From contig JAJDAD010000090.1 of assembly GCA_029262055.1 (NCBI GenBank), forward strand, positions 1 through 64,000: DNA of 64,000 nt, read 5' to 3'. The stretch is from Candidatus Zhuqueibacterota bacterium. GTDB taxonomy: Bacteria; Zhuqueibacterota; Zhuqueibacteria; Oceanimicrobiales; Oceanimicrobiaceae. The notes below the pieces were generated by a model. It was not told where the DNA came from. It was given only the letters and a program-made list of their open reading frames with translations, and did not search any database. Positions 33,641 to 41,724 of the stretch are shown in pieces. Positions within the stretch are counted from its first letter, which is position 1. The number at the start of each line of letters is the position of its first letter. Both the position numbers and the translations under genes were made by a program.

Positions 33641-34306
33641 ATGGTTACGAAAATGAACAGTCCAATTAGGGCAATTGTCTTTGACTTTGGTAGGGTATTG
33701 GCCGACTTTGACCACATGAAGTCGTGTCGAGCACTTGCAGCACATAGTGAATATTCACAGAATCAAATCTACGACTTTGTTTTTCAAAGCGGGCTTGAGA
33801 AAGCATATGATGAAGGGAAAACTACATCGCACGAGTTCTACGATTCGATCATAACCATTACCAAAGCGAATGGAATAAGTTTCGATGATTTTTCACGGAT
33901 ATGGGGCGACATATTTTCTGCGAACAGAGAGATGGAATGTTTAATTGAAAAAATTGGTGATGACGTTGACCTTTTCCTTCTCTCTAATACCAACCGACTC
34001 CATTGGCAGTACATTAAGCAACTCCCGATTATAAAAAACCATTTTTGTGGTTCAGAGCAACTGACTCTTTCATTTGAGGTGGGGGTGCGGAAACCAAACA
34101 AAAAGATCTTTAACCTCTGCATAAAGAACACTGGATTTTCTCCCCGGGAGATTCTCTACATCGATGACATATCACAATTCGTCCAAGAATTCGTATCTTT
34201 GGGCGTTCGCGGAATAAATTATGACCTCCGGAAACACTCAATAAGGTCATTGGAAAAAGAGCTGTGGCAACTTGGAATTCTGCCTAATAAGCTTGCAGAA
34301 GCATAA
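33641..34306 (+). CDS. HAD-superfamily hydrolase, YihX-like
   Basis: 221 residues from the ATG at 33641. Motif I 'IVFDFGRVLADFD' has the nucleophile Asp followed by Phe-Gly, the variant seen in YihX and epoxide-hydrolase N-terminal relatives. Motif II is 'LLSNTN', motif III Lys lies in 'VRKPNKKIF', and motif IV is 'YIDDI'. The helical cap sits between motifs I and II. A phosphatase acting on small phosphorylated compounds is the likely role; the substrate cannot be told. It lies 7 bp after the four-TM gene and is probably co-transcribed. AT-rich relative to the window. Confidence 0.85.
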   Translation: MVTKMNSPIRAIVFDFGRVLADFDHMKSCRALAAHSEYSQNQIYDFVFQSGLEKAYDEGKTTSHEFYDSIITITKANGISFDDFSRIWGDIFSANREMECLIEKIGDDVDLFLLSNTNRLHWQYIKQLPIIKNHFCGSEQLTLSFEVGVRKPNKKIFNLCIKNTGFSPREILYIDDISQFVQEFVSLGVRGINYDLRKHSIRSLEKELWQLGILPNKLAEA

Positions 34307-34446
34307 TGCTCCCCCACTCTCCGATGTTTCAAGCGCCAGCAAGGCTGGGATTTCAAAAAGTCCTTTCCCAACCATTCGAGTCACGGTAGATTGGATTCAT
34401 CTTCTTGAATGCAACATTCACTCCCCTAGCTTTGTGACACCCGAAT

Positions 34447-35712
34447 TTACTTTCTTCCGATCGCAACCAAATACTCATCCGTCCGAAAATACCACTTGCC
34501 ATCCACCAGGGCCGGAGACGCCAGCGTGCGCTCATTCAGGTCGTTGACATGCAGCAATTTAAACTCCGGTCCGGCAGCGAGAGCGAATGTCTGCCCGTTG
34601 TCATTCGTGAAGAACACTTTGTCATTCACCACAACCGGGGAGCCGGAAAAGCCTTCGCGCTGCGCCCGGCCCAGTCTCCCCTGCCACATGACGTCCCCGG
34701 TTTTCGCGTTGTAGCAGGTGGCGATTGCGGACATATCGTTGACCATGTACAGGTAGTCCCCGTGCAAAACCGGCGCCGGCACAAACGGCGAGCCCTTTGA
34801 CGCCCGCCAGGCAATGTGTGTGCGCGTGACATCGCCGGAGCCGCCGGGCCGGATGGCGAGAGTGGGACCTGCCCGCCCGGAGGAGCAGAAAATCAAACCA
34901 TGCCCAACCACGGGCGTCGGAATCGCCTCAAACGTGTTGCCGCGCGCATACCAGAGTTCAGCCCCCGTCGCCGGATTGTAAGCCGTCACCTGCTGTTGGC
35001 CGCTGACGATGAGTTCATCGTGGCCGGCCACGTGCACAACCACCGGCGTGGTCCAACCTACACGGGCATTGCGATCTCTGCGCCAGACGGTCTTTCCCGT
35101 ACCTTTGTCCAGCGCCATGATGAATGAGCCGTTTTGGCTGTCCTGCAGGATGATGAGCAGGTTGTCGTAGAGCAACGGTGACGAGGCGGTGCCATGATAC
35201 GCATCGAAACTGCCGAGAGCACGACTCCACAGAACCTTGCCCTGAAAGTCAACTGCCACAACGCCATGGTTGCCCAAATAGGCATAAACAGCCTTGCCGT
35301 CCGTGGTCGGAGTTGCAGAGGCGTGGCCGTTTTTGCGGTGGCTCGACTCTGGGTCTTTGTCCGGCACAAATGTCTCCCAGAGCTTATTGCCGTTGCTGCG
35401 GTCGAAGCCAAGAACGGAGCGCCGTTTACCGCCGGCGTAAGACGTGGTCAGGAAAATCCGGTCGCCCCAGATGATCGGCGATGAGTTGCCGCTGCCGGGT
35501 ACTTCCGACTTCCAAAGGATGTTTTCGGTGGCGGACCATTTATCCGGATAGCCTGTTCCCTCAACCCAGCCCTGACCGGAAGGCCCCCGCCAGCGCGGCC
35601 ATGCAGCGACGTCACCGGCTCCCTGCGTAACGATGTGAACCTGATCTGTTTCAGCGTATAGAAAAAGCCCGGTGGCGGCGAGCAAGGCAAGGCCGGCAAA
35701 GACTGAAGACAT
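34447..35712 (-). CDS. Secreted PQQ-like beta-propeller protein
   Basis: 421 residues with a signal peptide (about 1-20). The body is a chain of PQQ-enzyme-like blades: 'WPRWRGPSGQGW', 'ILWKSEVPGSGNSSPIIWGDRIFL', 'NGNKLWETF', 'GKVLWSRALG', 'TGKTVWRRD' and 'TGDVMWQGRLG'. This outer membrane/planctomycete-type group has no known cofactor or catalytic set; it resembles BamB-like scaffolds and was not matched to a quinoprotein dehydrogenase. It faces the HAD gene and has no operon partner. Confidence 0.85.
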   Translation of the reverse strand: MSSVFAGLALLAATGLFLYAETDQVHIVTQGAGDVAAWPRWRGPSGQGWVEGTGYPDKWSATENILWKSEVPGSGNSSPIIWGDRIFLTTSYAGGKRRSVLGFDRSNGNKLWETFVPDKDPESSHRKNGHASATPTTDGKAVYAYLGNHGVVAVDFQGKVLWSRALGSFDAYHGTASSPLLYDNLLIILQDSQNGSFIMALDKGTGKTVWRRDRNARVGWTTPVVVHVAGHDELIVSGQQQVTAYNPATGAELWYARGNTFEAIPTPVVGHGLIFCSSGRAGPTLAIRPGGSGDVTRTHIAWRASKGSPFVPAPVLHGDYLYMVNDMSAIATCYNAKTGDVMWQGRLGRAQREGFSGSPVVVNDKVFFTNDNGQTFALAAGPEFKLLHVNDLNERTLASPALVDGKWYFRTDEYLVAIGRK

Positions 35713-36077
35713 TCTCTTGTCGATAGCGATCCCTCCACGTTGGAATTATTCGGATATGTCCTAACAAACACTGCTTGCGCAGATTTTGTTTCATGGCTGG
35801 TTTCAGTTTGTGGTGTGCAAACATCAATGCACTTTCCCACGGCGCAAAACGGCACCAGCAAATAAATGAGCTGTAGAGTACATCCATGTCACGTTTTTCT
35901 TGTTTCTCCTCCCCGGAATGATTTTAATACTTCATGCGCCGGCCGCTTTCATTTTACGCTTCCTGTCCGACTATGAAGATATCTTTAAAAGGCGCTTCCG
36001 TAACTCATCAATTGAAGCTTCGGTGCACCGAAACCAGGCACAACCGCCAAAACGTTTCAAACACAATGAGGTAGAGC
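35713..36077. other. Intergenic region with a degenerate repeat
   Basis: 365 bp between divergent genes. The right part holds the repeat at 35993-36057. Open frames here have no ribosome site or family similarity. Confidence 0.4.
35993..36057 (+). repeat. Dispersed direct repeat, copy 1
   Basis: Related to 39546-39606 and 40183-40241. The shared core is 'GAAGCTTCGGTGCACCGA...CCGC(C/T)(A/G)AAAACG'. All copies point the same way and each lies in a gap beside a small plus-strand gene. This copy is the most diverged. Confidence 0.4.
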
Positions 36078-36590
36078 ATGGCAGACATAATTGACATCGC
36101 TTCGAAAGGTATCGCATTTGTAGCGTTGGTTATCGGCGCATGGTGGGGTGTGGTCAAATTCTTGAGAAGAGACGAGCATTTCCCGAGAGTTGTGTTTGAA
36201 GTGTCTGCCAACTTTGTCGGCATTCAAAACAACCAGGTCCTATTTGAAGTATTAGCCCAAATTGAAAACAAGGGTGTCGTGCCATTGAAAATCAAAGATT
36301 TGGGTTTCAAAATCAGGGCCTTGAACAGCGACGACGTAATCGAGGCCGGAGACGAATCAATTCGAGGTCAAGTAAGAATTCCCCACCTGCTAAGAGAAGG
36401 AAGCTGGGTTCCGGAACATTGGAATTACACCTTCATATATCCTGGAGTCAAAACTGAATATAACTACATTGCCGCAGTGCCGGTCAATGTGTCATTTATT
36501 CGTGTGGAGGGCTCTTTCTCTTATCAGAGATTGGGGAGTACACATCATGCAGCCAAATTGGTGAAAGTACCTGACGGCAAATCCACTTAG
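36078..36590 (+). CDS. Small membrane-anchored protein of unknown function
   Basis: 170 residues; GAGGTAGAGC precedes the ATG. One N-terminal membrane segment (about 9-27, 'GIAFVALVIGAWWGVVKFL') leads to a soluble beta-rich domain with 'VLFEVLAQIENKGVVPLKIKDLGFKI', reminiscent of small immunoglobulin-like domains on single-TM proteins. No catalytic motif is seen. Neighbours give no clue to its role. Confidence 0.7.
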   Translation: MADIIDIASKGIAFVALVIGAWWGVVKFLRRDEHFPRVVFEVSANFVGIQNNQVLFEVLAQIENKGVVPLKIKDLGFKIRALNSDDVIEAGDESIRGQVRIPHLLREGSWVPEHWNYTFIYPGVKTEYNYIAAVPVNVSFIRVEGSFSYQRLGSTHHAAKLVKVPDGKST

Positions 36591-36690
36591 CGTCCTTCGG
36601 CAGGGCGATTTTGATCCTTGCAATGACCCACGTCAACAGACTCAGGCAACGCGATGAGCGTCCGCCACGATATGGTATTTTCAGATTTTT

Positions 36691-36717
36691 CCTTCGTGCT
36701 CTTCGTGAACTTCGTGG
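36691..36717 (+). repeat. CCTTCGTG-type repeat arm
   Basis: CCTTCGTGCTCTTCGTGAAC followed by TTCGTGG matches the right arm of the element at 61875-62026. Only one arm is clear here; a weak CCACGA at 36664 may be the rest. It lies in the 274-bp gap before the VOC gene. Confidence 0.55.
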
Positions 36718-36864
36718 TTTGCAAATTGTTCAGGCCGGGCTCCCTCCTGCATCTTTTTCTTGCCTATTACCCAGATAATGATTTCCGTAACACATGTGCC
36801 GCAATAGCCAACCGGCTGCAGCGTGATGCGAGGACAGAATCTTGAGTAGCGGAGAAAAGATAGA

Positions 36865-37287
36865 GTGAGGCAATCGATTGTACACATAGCCTTAATCGTT
36901 CGAGACTACGATGAGGCAATAGAGTTTTACACCAGAAAGCTTCATTTTGCCTTGATCGAAGACACCTATCAACCGGAGCAGGATAAACGCTGGGTGGTAA
37001 TCTCTCCCTCTGGATCAAGCGGGACAACTCTATTGCTAGCCAGGGCCGCGAAGCCCGAACAGGAAGCCTTCATCGGCAATCAGTCCGGAGGGCGGGTATT
37101 CCTGTTTCTCAACACGGATGACTTTGGGAGGGATTACAATGATATGCTTTCCGAGGGGATAAGATTCGTGCGTGAGCCCAAAAAGGAAACATACGGCATG
37201 GTCGCTGTCTTTGAGGACTTGTACGGAAATCAGTGGGACCTGCTCGAGCTGAACCATGAGCATCCCAGTGCCAAACGAGCTGTGTGA
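36865..37287 (+). CDS. VOC / glyoxalase-family protein
   Basis: 140 residues starting with GTG, preceded by GGAGAAAAGATAGA. It fits the vicinal-oxygen-chelate fold with 'VHIALIVRDYDEAIEFYTRKLHF' as the first beta-alpha-beta unit and 'FEDLYGNQWDLLEL' near the end. His7 and the Glu residues in the second motif are the expected metal ligands. Many relatives are annotated only as VOC family; candidate substrates include glutathione or thiol adducts and aromatic diols. The following SpoIIE-type gene may be co-transcribed. Confidence 0.9.
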   Translation: MRQSIVHIALIVRDYDEAIEFYTRKLHFALIEDTYQPEQDKRWVVISPSGSSGTTLLLARAAKPEQEAFIGNQSGGRVFLFLNTDDFGRDYNDMLSEGIRFVREPKKETYGMVAVFEDLYGNQWDLLELNHEHPSAKRAV

Positions 37288-37312
37288 GCAGTATGCACTA
37301 CGATTTTCGAAA

Positions 37313-38611
37313 ATGAAAGAATCCATCTTGAAAAAGGCGGTTCGGATTGCAACAGAGGAGTATGAGGTCTTTTCTCATCTTTCTTTGGGACTGAGAATTG
37401 GCGCGGTCCTGGCACTAACACTGCTGTACTTCGCTTTAGTCATTCTTACCCACCTGACAATATATCCTTACCTTATTGCCGGTCCAAAATCATCTACGGT
37501 CTTATCAATTATTTATTCCTTTGTTTTGACCCTGGCAACCCTAACGATATTGCCCATTCTCTTTCCAAGATTGAGAGAGAAATCATCGTTGGCCATGTTT
37601 GTGGTCTGTGCTCTTAATTTTTTCCCTTTTGTGATTCTTGCCTTTCTGATTCCACGCTTGAGAAAATACAAAACCGCGATCATGAGCATTACTGTATTTT
37701 TGAGTATCGGTGTGGCAGGACTGGTCGTCATGTTGGAGGGAACAAGTGAGGGCGTTCTTTCCGAACAACCTGGTCCAGCTACAATAGGCCTATGGCTCAT
37801 TGGTTTGATTTCCATTTTCGCGGGCATTTTTATATATGGCTATGTGACGGAAAAGACTTCGGTGGAAAAAACACGAATAGAAACGGAGGTGAAGATTGCT
37901 CAGGACATTCAATCTCAGCTTGTACCCACAGTAGATTTATGTGGGGAAGGCTACGAACTGTTCGGCAAGACGAAGTCAGCCTATCAAATAGGCGGAGATT
38001 TTTTTGAGGTCACCAGACTTTCAGCGCAAAAATTTGTGGTGGCTATTGGTGATGTCTCGGGACATAATATCGCGGCTGGACTTCTAATGGCAATCACCAA
38101 AGGTGCATTTAGAACCGCACTGCAACATACATCGTCACTTGAAGAATTAGTCAAATCGATGAACCGCACAATTCTGGAAAATTCTGACAAAAAGATGTTT
38201 GTCAGCTTCAAGTGTTGCGAGTTTGACTTGACGACAAATTCTGTTACAACCGTTAATGCCGGGCATTTGCCAATGTTCCAGTACAAGAATAGAGCTGGAA
38301 CGGTTGTGGAGCGAAATCACCCTGGATTGGCCCTTGGTTTGGCAAAGGAAGCAAACTACGAGTCCCAACAGATATTTTTCGACAAAGGGGATCTCTTCAT
38401 ACTTTTGACCGATGGCATTGTTGAAGCAGCCAATGTTTCTGCCGAACAGTTCGGCTTTAACAGATTTAAGCATGCAATTGAACGCCTGGCCGCTGAGCCT
38501 GGGCCGAAACACATATATGAGGAATTGATGTCGGAGTTGAACGACTTCACAAGTTCGCGATCATTGAGCGACGATGTGACCTTTGTTGCCATAAAAATTG
38601 CACAGCAATAG
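37313..38611 (+). CDS. Membrane PP2C-type (SpoIIE/RsbU) phosphatase
   Basis: 432 residues from the ATG at 37313; an ATG at 37256 that overlaps the VOC gene is the alternative, and neither has a clear ribosome site. The first 190 residues hold about five TM segments. A short helical linker ('KTSVEKTRIETEVKIAQDIQSQLVP') leads to the PP2C domain with 'YQIGGDFFEV', 'AIGDVSGHN', 'LTDGIVEAAN' and 'RSLSDDVTFVAIK', which contain the metal-binding Asp residues. It should dephosphorylate a phospho-Ser/Thr partner such as an anti-sigma antagonist, but no such partner gene is adjacent. Confidence 0.9.
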   Translation: MKESILKKAVRIATEEYEVFSHLSLGLRIGAVLALTLLYFALVILTHLTIYPYLIAGPKSSTVLSIIYSFVLTLATLTILPILFPRLREKSSLAMFVVCALNFFPFVILAFLIPRLRKYKTAIMSITVFLSIGVAGLVVMLEGTSEGVLSEQPGPATIGLWLIGLISIFAGIFIYGYVTEKTSVEKTRIETEVKIAQDIQSQLVPTVDLCGEGYELFGKTKSAYQIGGDFFEVTRLSAQKFVVAIGDVSGHNIAAGLLMAITKGAFRTALQHTSSLEELVKSMNRTILENSDKKMFVSFKCCEFDLTTNSVTTVNAGHLPMFQYKNRAGTVVERNHPGLALGLAKEANYESQQIFFDKGDLFILLTDGIVEAANVSAEQFGFNRFKHAIERLAAEPGPKHIYEELMSELNDFTSSRSLSDDVTFVAIKIAQQ

Positions 38612-38695
38612 CTCACGGCTTCCTAAGCCACAGCCCAAAACGCAAGAAGTACTTTTAGGCGGCCTGCCGCTGCTAACCCACTGAACGGAGTACGA

Positions 38696-39472
38696 ATGAG
38701 TGAAGACATACTTGTAGGACATGACCTGGAGATCTCGAGCCTCCCTCGGCAGACCTGGGAAAAGGAGCTGGCAGAGGCGCCGGCACGAATCCGCGAGACG
38801 CTGGATTTCATGTCCAACGATCACCATCTTGTGCGCAATCATGTCGTCCGCGAACTCCCTCGGTTGGGTCGGCCAATGCGGTCGCTCGAGATATCACAGG
38901 CGCTGGGATTGTCCTTGCCGCGCACCGAGCAGATCCTCACAGATCTCGAGAAACAACTTTTCTTTTTTGTCCGCAATCACAATGGTAACGTCTCGTGGGC
39001 CTTTCCGGTTACGGTCGACCGCACTGCGCATCACCTGGTCTTCAGTACAGGCGAGAGGCTGGACGCTGCCTGAGCGGAGGACGCGATGGCGACCCCCTTC
39101 GTGCAAGGGCAATTACGGGGCATCGAACTCTCCGTAGAAATTGAAACCGAATGCGCACACTGCCAAAAGCGCATGCGCTTTGCTGTCGACCACGAGCTGA
39201 ACCACAGCGTGTTGGAAGGAGGGCCCGAACCCCTGCTCTTTGAGCCGGACGTCGATTGGGATTCCTTCAGCGACCCGAATATCATTGACGGTTACTGAAA
39301 CAAGAGCCTCTTCTTCTGGTCAGAAGAACACGCCCGCGAGTATCGAGCCAGGTCCGGACAGGTGGATGGCACGTACCTCACACTCAGCCAAAGCGCCTAC
39401 TCCACCAAAATCGCTCAGGGTGCGCTGTTTGGCTTTGGAGCAGCCTCTAATGAGAACGAGACTGTCGAATAA
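38696..39472 (+). CDS. merB-like: MerB-like organomercurial lyase with two in-frame UGA (probable selenocysteine) codons
   Basis: 258 codons if UGA codons 126 (39071-39073) and 201 (39296-39298) are read through; the frame stays the same across both and ends at TAA 39470. GGAGTACGA precedes the ATG. An N-terminal winged-helix part ('LGRPMRSLEISQALGLSLPRTEQIL') matches that of MerB. Around UGA 1 the sequence is RLDAA-U-AED-AM...PFVQG against RLYAW-C96-ALD-TL...ALIG of plasmid R831b MerB, so UGA falls on Cys96 and Asp129 on catalytic Asp99. Around UGA 2, GY-U-NKSLFF aligns with SF-C159-CHVHFF, so UGA falls on Cys159. MerB uses these three residues to break C-Hg bonds. A SECIS-like hairpin follows each UGA. 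Read conventionally it would be three short fragments, each cut exactly at a catalytic Cys, which is implausible by chance. Confidence 0.8.
39095..39109 (+). promoter_or_regulatory. SECIS-like hairpin for the first UGA
   Basis: CCCTT - CGTGC - AAGGG, 5-bp stem. The apical loop has G as its second base, and the loop G lies about 27 bases after the UGA at 39071, inside the 16-37 base range usual for bacterial SECIS. The stem is short, so alone it is weak evidence. Confidence 0.5.
39311..39328 (+). promoter_or_regulatory. SECIS-like hairpin for the second UGA
   Basis: TTCTTCT - GGTC - AGAAGAA, a perfect 7-bp stem with loop GGUC, the same bases as the SelB-contacting loop of E. coli fdhF. The loop starts 20 bases after the UGA at 39296. 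Confidence 0.7.
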
Positions 39473-39545
39473 GTGATTAATCAGCTAAAGGGCGGATGCT
39501 CAACCCATCACATACATTAGTGACCCGAGGACATCTTCAGAAAGC

Positions 39546-39606
39546 CATTCGGCGTCTTCGCAATAGAAGCTTCAGTCCACCCAAAACCCCGTGACCGCTG
39601 AAAAGT
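39546..39606 (+). repeat. Dispersed direct repeat, copy 2
   Basis: 'TCTTCGCAATAGAAGCTTCAG...CCGTGACCGCTGAAAAG' matches 40183-40241 at most positions. Together they bracket the SnoaL-like gene. Confidence 0.55.
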
Positions 39607-39634
39607 AATCTAACTTGAACAGAAAGAATGAGCG

Positions 39635-39970
39635 ATGAACTCAACCGAATTGGCACTAAAATATATGGCAGCGTTCTATGGTGACTCGCCGCTGGAGTCG
39701 ATGAAACCCCTTTTGGCAAGTGACTTGGTTTTTGAAGGCCCGTTTCATACATCTAAAACCGGAGACGCCTACTTTGAATCTTTAGCAAAAAATCCACCCA
39801 AAGACGTCAAATATCAAATCCTGGAAGTATACGAAAAAGAAACCTCGGCATGTCTTATTTATCAATTCTCAAAACCAGGCGTCGAAACCACAATGGTCCA
39901 GACCTTTGAAATAAACGACGGCAAAATCACGAAGATTAAGCTCATTTTTGACACAAGAGCATTCACGTAA
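39635..39970 (+). CDS. NTF2/SnoaL-like small protein
   Basis: 111 residues. 'LALKYMAAFYGDSPLESMKPLLASDLVFEGPF' and 'VETTMVQTFEINDGKITKIKLIFD' give the curved sheet and helix pattern of the NTF2-like fold, which forms a small hydrophobic pocket. Relatives include polyketide cyclases and isomerases but most are uncharacterised. It lies between two copies of a direct repeat and has no operon partner. Confidence 0.8.
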   Translation: MNSTELALKYMAAFYGDSPLESMKPLLASDLVFEGPFHTSKTGDAYFESLAKNPPKDVKYQILEVYEKETSACLIYQFSKPGVETTMVQTFEINDGKITKIKLIFDTRAFT

Positions 39971-40346
39971 AAATGCGGTCACCCTGCAGTCGCAAGCGTC
40001 TATTGTCAATTGTCGTTTGGTGGCAATCCATCAGTCCGCGCTGGCTACCGACCACGCCCGACGCTCGGATACGATAACATTCTTCCTCATGCAGTATCTT
40101 GGCGAGAGAAGTTTCAGCACACAGAAATGCCACCGCCAAATGGTGATCCCACATACCGGACTACGAGGCAGCTTCAAGACACTCTTTCGCACGTTCGCAA
40201 TGGAAGCATCAGTGTACCGAGATCCCACGACCGCTGAAACGTGATTCAGATAGCAGGGCAGTTGGCTCGAATCGAGGGGATAGTGTAAGCCGTAGACATT
40301 CTTGGCTCTGAGAGGATCGCACGCGCCTGCAAAAGAGCAAACGTAA
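39971..40346. other. Intergenic region with repeat copy 3
   Basis: 375 bp between the SnoaL-like gene and a terminator. It holds the repeat at 40183 and otherwise only short frames without ribosome sites. Confidence 0.45.
40183..40241 (+). repeat. Dispersed direct repeat, copy 3
   Basis: 'TTCGCAATGGAAGCATCAGTG...CCACGACCGCTGAAACG'. Same orientation as 39546-39606. Confidence 0.55.
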
Positions 40347-40378
40347 AAAGCCCCTCAGCGGCGAACCTGAGGGGCTTT
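40347..40378 (-). terminator. Rho-independent terminator of the lipoprotein gene
   Basis: Perfect 12-bp stem AAAGCCCCTCAG / CTGAGGGGCTTT with an 8-base loop, running into TTTTT on the minus strand. It lies 22 bp after the stop at 40401. Confidence 0.88.
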
Positions 40379-40400
40379 ATGCAAGGAGAATTTCTAAGGA

Positions 40401-40994
40401 CTAATGGCTCCAGGCGACGGCGTAGCGCGAGAAGTGATGCACATAGAGAATGAAACTCTTTCCCTTTTTGTCAATGTCACTCGTTTGCTGCTCAATGTAG
40501 CTGCCATCTTCAGAAATGTAATATAGGTTGGGCTCACGGTTGCTTACTTCTCCCCACTTCAACCGAATCTCTGCCGGTGGATCGAAGTGTGAACCGGAAG
40601 GGCCAAATGTGTAGATGAGTTCGCCCTGGTCATTCTTTTCGACTAACATGGTCAACGTAACTGGCTTTCTCTTGCCTGTGCCGCGCGGCGGTGTAAAAGA
40701 TCCGTCGTTGACATGGAACTTGGAGCCGTTCTCCAGGTGCATATTGCCACCCTGATAACCACCAAGATCCTTGTCCCAGATCATGTCGTAAGACGCTGAC
40801 TGCGGATACGTGGTTGCGGTGTCTCCACGCTTGCCTTTGCCACTCTTTTTGCCAAGAGTCGTGCCGTCTACGTCTGTCTGGCTGACAGCGGGACTGAGGG
40901 GAGACTGGTCCGTACATGCACTGAAATTCACAATCAGGGAGGTCACTAAAACACCGGATGCTGCCAGTTTGACAAACCTTTCAATTGCTTTCAT
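40401..40994 (-). CDS. Secreted lipoprotein of unknown function
   Basis: 197 residues. The signal sequence ends in 'NFSACTDQ', a lipobox-like Cys near residue 27. A low-complexity linker ('GKKSGKGKRGD') leads to a beta-rich domain with 'PPAEIRLKWGEV' and 'LYYISEDGSYIEQ', a pattern I have seen in small envelope lipoproteins of FCB bacteria without assigned role. It has its own strong terminator, so it is probably a single-gene unit. Confidence 0.8.
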   Translation of the reverse strand: MKAIERFVKLAASGVLVTSLIVNFSACTDQSPLSPAVSQTDVDGTTLGKKSGKGKRGDTATTYPQSASYDMIWDKDLGGYQGGNMHLENGSKFHVNDGSFTPPRGTGKRKPVTLTMLVEKNDQGELIYTFGPSGSHFDPPAEIRLKWGEVSNREPNLYYISEDGSYIEQQTSDIDKKGKSFILYVHHFSRYAVAWSH

Positions 40995-41437
40995 CTCGCC
41001 ATCTCCTGTTATCTATCATTTAACTTTAGTGGATTGCCTTCTCATTACACCCCGCATCTATGCAAAGCCGGTGCCAAACCCTATAGCACTACATAAACAC
41101 AATAATAACATAAGCATATAACGAATATCCAGGAGTGGTTGCTGTCGACGTCATTGATGATTTCAGCAATCAATTTGCTCATCTCAACCAATTGGTTGCA
41201 CAGGGCAATTGGGAGTCCATTCTTAGGAATCCTGATGATGAAGGGGGCACCTCGAACAACAAATAAGCAACCGAGGACAAAGCTCGCCGTAAAACACACA
41301 GCAGGCCAGCCTGGTCACACCCACGATTGAAACTGGTTTGCATTTCTTCTTCTTTGTTCAAGAGAAAAGCTTAAAAAGAAATATGTTGGGAGGCAACACC
41401 CTCAAAACGCGGAAGAATCAAAGGGAGGATTTCTAAT
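40995..41437. other. Divergent intergenic region
   Basis: About 440 bp. Frames on both strands around 41140-41330 have no ribosome site or recognisable content. Promoters for the lipoprotein and for the small membrane protein must lie here. Confidence 0.4.
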
Positions 41438-41665
41438 ATGCTCTCTGAAATTATTTCACCTATTTTCAGTTTCATTGTCGCGTTTGTCTTTGATGTTGTC
41501 TGCCATTACCTGGGGACAAGGTTCCTGCGAATCATCACGTTTGGCAAATATCCCCCAGGGCTGAACCGCAAAGAGCACAAATCTGGTATTTCATGGGTCG
41601 GATTCGCAGTTTTGATTGGACTTTTGGTTGCTTTCTCCAATCTTCTTTCGTTGATTTTAGATTGA
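41438..41665 (+). CDS. Small two-TM membrane protein
   Basis: 75 residues preceded by AGGGAGGATTTCTAAT. Two hydrophobic segments ('ISPIFSFIVAFVFDVVCHYLG' and 'WVGFAVLIGLLVAFSNLLSLIL') flank a basic loop with 'LRIITFGKYPPG'. Similar short proteins occur in proteobacteria without known function. The good ribosome site and domain pattern make it a real gene. Confidence 0.7.
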   Translation: MLSEIISPIFSFIVAFVFDVVCHYLGTRFLRIITFGKYPPGLNRKEHKSGISWVGFAVLIGLLVAFSNLLSLILD

Positions 41666-41724
41666 GTTCGAGAGCAAAGTTTGCTTGCAGAACTTTCACG
41701 GCGGATTAGCTCAACTATGGACAA

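Noticed and set aside
36664-36720. Complete CCACGAAG-type element
   Set aside because: Only the right arm is clear; the left arm is too weak to call a full element.
38696-39472. Two separate small genes (38696-39073 and 39086-39298) or a MerB pseudogene with nonsense mutations
   Set aside because: Both UGAs are in one frame and fall exactly on the two catalytic Cys positions, protein similarity continues unbroken across each and beyond the second, and no other lesions are present. Random decay would not be expected to hit only these codons.
35900-40250. Integron cassette array with attC sites
   Set aside because: The direct repeats lack convincing inverse-core and core sites (RYYYAAC / GTTRRRY) and the paired stem of attC, and no integrase gene is in view.
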